DNA of 28,051 nt. Origin: Butyrivibrio sp. GTDB taxonomy: Bacteria > Bacillota_A > Clostridia > Lachnospirales > Lachnospiraceae. The position numbers and the translations under genes were made by a program. Location of the stretch: contig JAILOW010000062.1 in NCBI GenBank assembly GCA_024690635.1, forward strand, positions 1 to 28,051, written 5' to 3'. The notes under the pieces are model-generated. The model did no database searches, had not been told where the DNA came from, and saw only the letters and a list, made by a program, of their open reading frames with translations. This document shows positions 26,643-28,051 of this stretch, one piece after another (position 1 is the stretch's first letter; the number at the start of each line of letters is the position of its first letter).

Positions 26643-26854
26643 TTTTCTACCCTTACCTGAGTGCCTTCAAATTCAAAGACATCTCCGTCATAAAGCTTAC
26701 GGCCCCTTCTTTCTTCTATTTCGCCGTTGACTTTAACCTGACCTGAAGTGATAACAGCCTTTGCCTCCACTCCGGATCCTTCCATCCCGGCTTTTTTAAG
26801 AGCCTGACCAAGCTTTATGAATTCGTCATTTTCTCTGAGTTTTAATATTTCCAT
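26639..26854 (-). CDS. Small S4-domain RNA-binding protein (YaaA/RlbA type)
   Basis: This is a 71-aa protein made of one S4 RNA-binding domain. The core is FIKLGQALKKAGMEGSGVEAK followed by SGQVKVNGEIEERRGRKLYDGD. Its position between dnaN and recF is the standard one in Firmicutes, where the gene is called yaaA or rlbA. The homologue is linked to ribosome assembly; the exact RNA target is not visible here. AAGGA lies six bases before the ATG. It starts 15 bp after dnaN. Confidence 0.93.
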   Translation of the reverse strand: MEILKLRENDEFIKLGQALKKAGMEGSGVEAKAVITSGQVKVNGEIEERRGRKLYDGDVFEFEGTQVRVEK

Positions 26855-26869
26855 CTATAGTCCTTAATA

Positions 26870-27979
26870 TCAATCTACTGTAGTAAAGTTAACCGGAAGA
26901 ACAAGGTAAATGTATGTTGAATCTTTGTCTCTTATAAAGCAGGGAGCCTTGGGGTTAACAAGGTAGATATCAACCTTTTCATCCTCAATAACTCTGAGAG
27001 CATCAATAAGGAACTTGGGATTGAAGCCGATCATAAGGTCTTTTCCCTGTTTCTCAATATCAATCTCTTCATCCATGCTTCCAACTGCGGAATTTATCTT
27101 AAGCTCCATCTTTTCATCCTGAACTGAGATGATAACAGGCTTTTTGTCTCCCTCTTTTACAAGAAGAGTCGCACGGTCGATACAGTCAAGGAACTCTTTT
27201 CTGTTGATGCTCATCTTGGTCTCATAGTCGCTTGAAAGCATCTGATCAATGCTGAAGTACTCGCCCTCTATAAGTCTTGAAACAACTATAGTCTTGTCAA
27301 ACTCAAAAAGAACATGTTTGTCGGTAAAGTAGATATTTACCATTTTTTCTGTGCTGTCACCAAGGATCTTGCTGATTTCGCCAAGAGTCTTGCCGGGAAC
27401 AATAACCTTTTTGTAAGGATAGCTGCCGGAAAGCTTTACTTTTCTGATAGAAATTCTGTGTCCGTCAAGGGAAACAAGCTTTAGATTTTCTCCGTCAACC
27501 TCAAAGAGCTCGCCGCTCATCATCTTGTTTGCATCGTTTTCAGCTATTGAGAAAATTGTCTGCTGAATAACATTTCTGAGTGTGAACTGGGAAACGCTCA
27601 CTCCGTCTATCTTTTCAATGGTAGGAAGGAATGAGAAATCATCTCCCTTTCTTCCGTTAAGATTAAACTGTGCTTTTTCACTCTTAATAGTAACTTTGCT
27701 GGAAGCATCGGATTCTATGGTAACTTCGCTGTCAGGCATCTTTCTGACGATATCCAAAAAGAGCTTGGCATCAATAGCTATAAAACCTCTTTCAATGATA
27801 TTTCCTTCTATAACCGTCTGGATCCCAAGTTCCATATCGTTGGCAATGAACTTAATGACTCCTTCTGTAGCATCAACAAAGATGCATTCAAGAATTGACA
27901 TTGTTGTTTTAGAAGGAACAGCCTTTGATACGATTTGTAATCCACTCATCAGATTGGATTTAGAGCATGAGAATTTCAT
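26870..27979 (-). CDS. dnaN: DNA polymerase III sliding clamp (beta subunit)
   Basis: DnaN forms the ring that tethers the replicative polymerase to DNA. The 369-aa product starts MKFSCSKSNLMSGLQIVSKA, contains SLDGHRISIRK and ends with YIYLVLPVNFTTVD. The terminal peptide is longer than the usual ending at LPVR. AAGGGAG lies twelve bases before the ATG, slightly longer than ideal. It heads the visible operon; dnaA should lie just outside the window upstream. The 72 bp before it are AT-rich. Confidence 0.97.
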   Translation of the reverse strand: MKFSCSKSNLMSGLQIVSKAVPSKTTMSILECIFVDATEGVIKFIANDMELGIQTVIEGNIIERGFIAIDAKLFLDIVRKMPDSEVTIESDASSKVTIKSEKAQFNLNGRKGDDFSFLPTIEKIDGVSVSQFTLRNVIQQTIFSIAENDANKMMSGELFEVDGENLKLVSLDGHRISIRKVKLSGSYPYKKVIVPGKTLGEISKILGDSTEKMVNIYFTDKHVLFEFDKTIVVSRLIEGEYFSIDQMLSSDYETKMSINRKEFLDCIDRATLLVKEGDKKPVIISVQDEKMELKINSAVGSMDEEIDIEKQGKDLMIGFNPKFLIDALRVIEDEKVDIYLVNPKAPCFIRDKDSTYIYLVLPVNFTTVD

Positions 27980-28051
27980 TTTAAAAAAGTACTCCCTTCG
28001 CCTGCAAAAATATAAAATAAATATTAATAAATAATAAAGACATTAATAATA
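27980..28051. other. AT-rich dnaA-dnaN intergenic stretch (partial)
   Basis: From about 28006 the sequence is almost only A and T. A minus-strand TATATT at 28014-28009 could be a -10 for dnaN, but no convincing -35 or DnaA box is seen. It may be the edge of the origin region, or only a promoter. Confidence 0.3.

Overview
The window looks like an origin-proximal chromosome segment of a low-to-mid GC anaerobic Firmicute, most likely a Lachnospiraceae member close to Butyrivibrio or Pseudobutyrivibrio. This is an inference. It rests on the dnaN, S4-domain protein, recF, gyrB, gyrA gene order, a reverse rubrerythrin, a standalone murG, LuxS, strong GGAGG ribosome binding sites, and a large secreted GH25 protein with bacterial Ig-like and InlB-type repeats. 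dnaA is not in the window. It is expected just beyond the right end, so replication would run right to left and the minus strand would be the leading strand. Most genes lie on the minus strand. The plus-strand genes are pgi, two small ORFs, the rubrerythrin and an alpha/beta hydrolase.

Layout from left to right: (1) a histidine kinase, response regulator and RluA-type pseudouridine synthase operon (15-3051, minus); (2) pgi on the plus strand with its own promoter and terminator (3115-4840); (3) a two-gene micro-operon of unrecognised small proteins, 59 and 54 aa, the second a single-span membrane protein (4948-5288), closed by a bidirectional terminator; (4) a MurR/RpiR-type regulator with mtnN (5391-6973, minus), a reverse rubrerythrin (plus) and luxS (minus), which brings both enzymes of SAH detoxification and AI-2 formation within 3 kb; (5) a membrane-bound XRE regulator with a palindromic operator at its promoter (8443-9580); (6) an envelope block read right to left: MBOAT acyltransferase, SGNH-like partner, murG, and a 1419-aa secreted GH25 muramidase; (7) an alpha/beta hydrolase diverging from the MBOAT gene; (8) the replication and topoisomerase block dnaN, S4 protein, recF, gyrB, gyrA, followed without a visible break by a LacI-like/GGDEF protein and exonuclease III.

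How the genes fit together: the right third is a tightly packed operon with gaps of 1-16 bp or ATGA overlaps. It supplies the sliding clamp, recombination, gyrase and AP-endonuclease functions, with a probably degenerate GGDEF signalling protein in its tail. The middle third makes and modifies the cell wall: MurG makes lipid II, the MBOAT/SGNH pair O-acylates an exported polymer, and the GH25 protein cuts peptidoglycan. The left third holds metabolism (glucose-6-phosphate isomerase, SAH recycling), peroxide defence and several regulators.

I saw no transposase, phage gene, CRISPR array, tRNA or rRNA. The points most worth a second look are the micro-operon, the GGDEF protein in the gyrase operon, the palindromes upstream of the RpiR and XRE regulators, and the GH25 protein with seven repeats downstream of murG.
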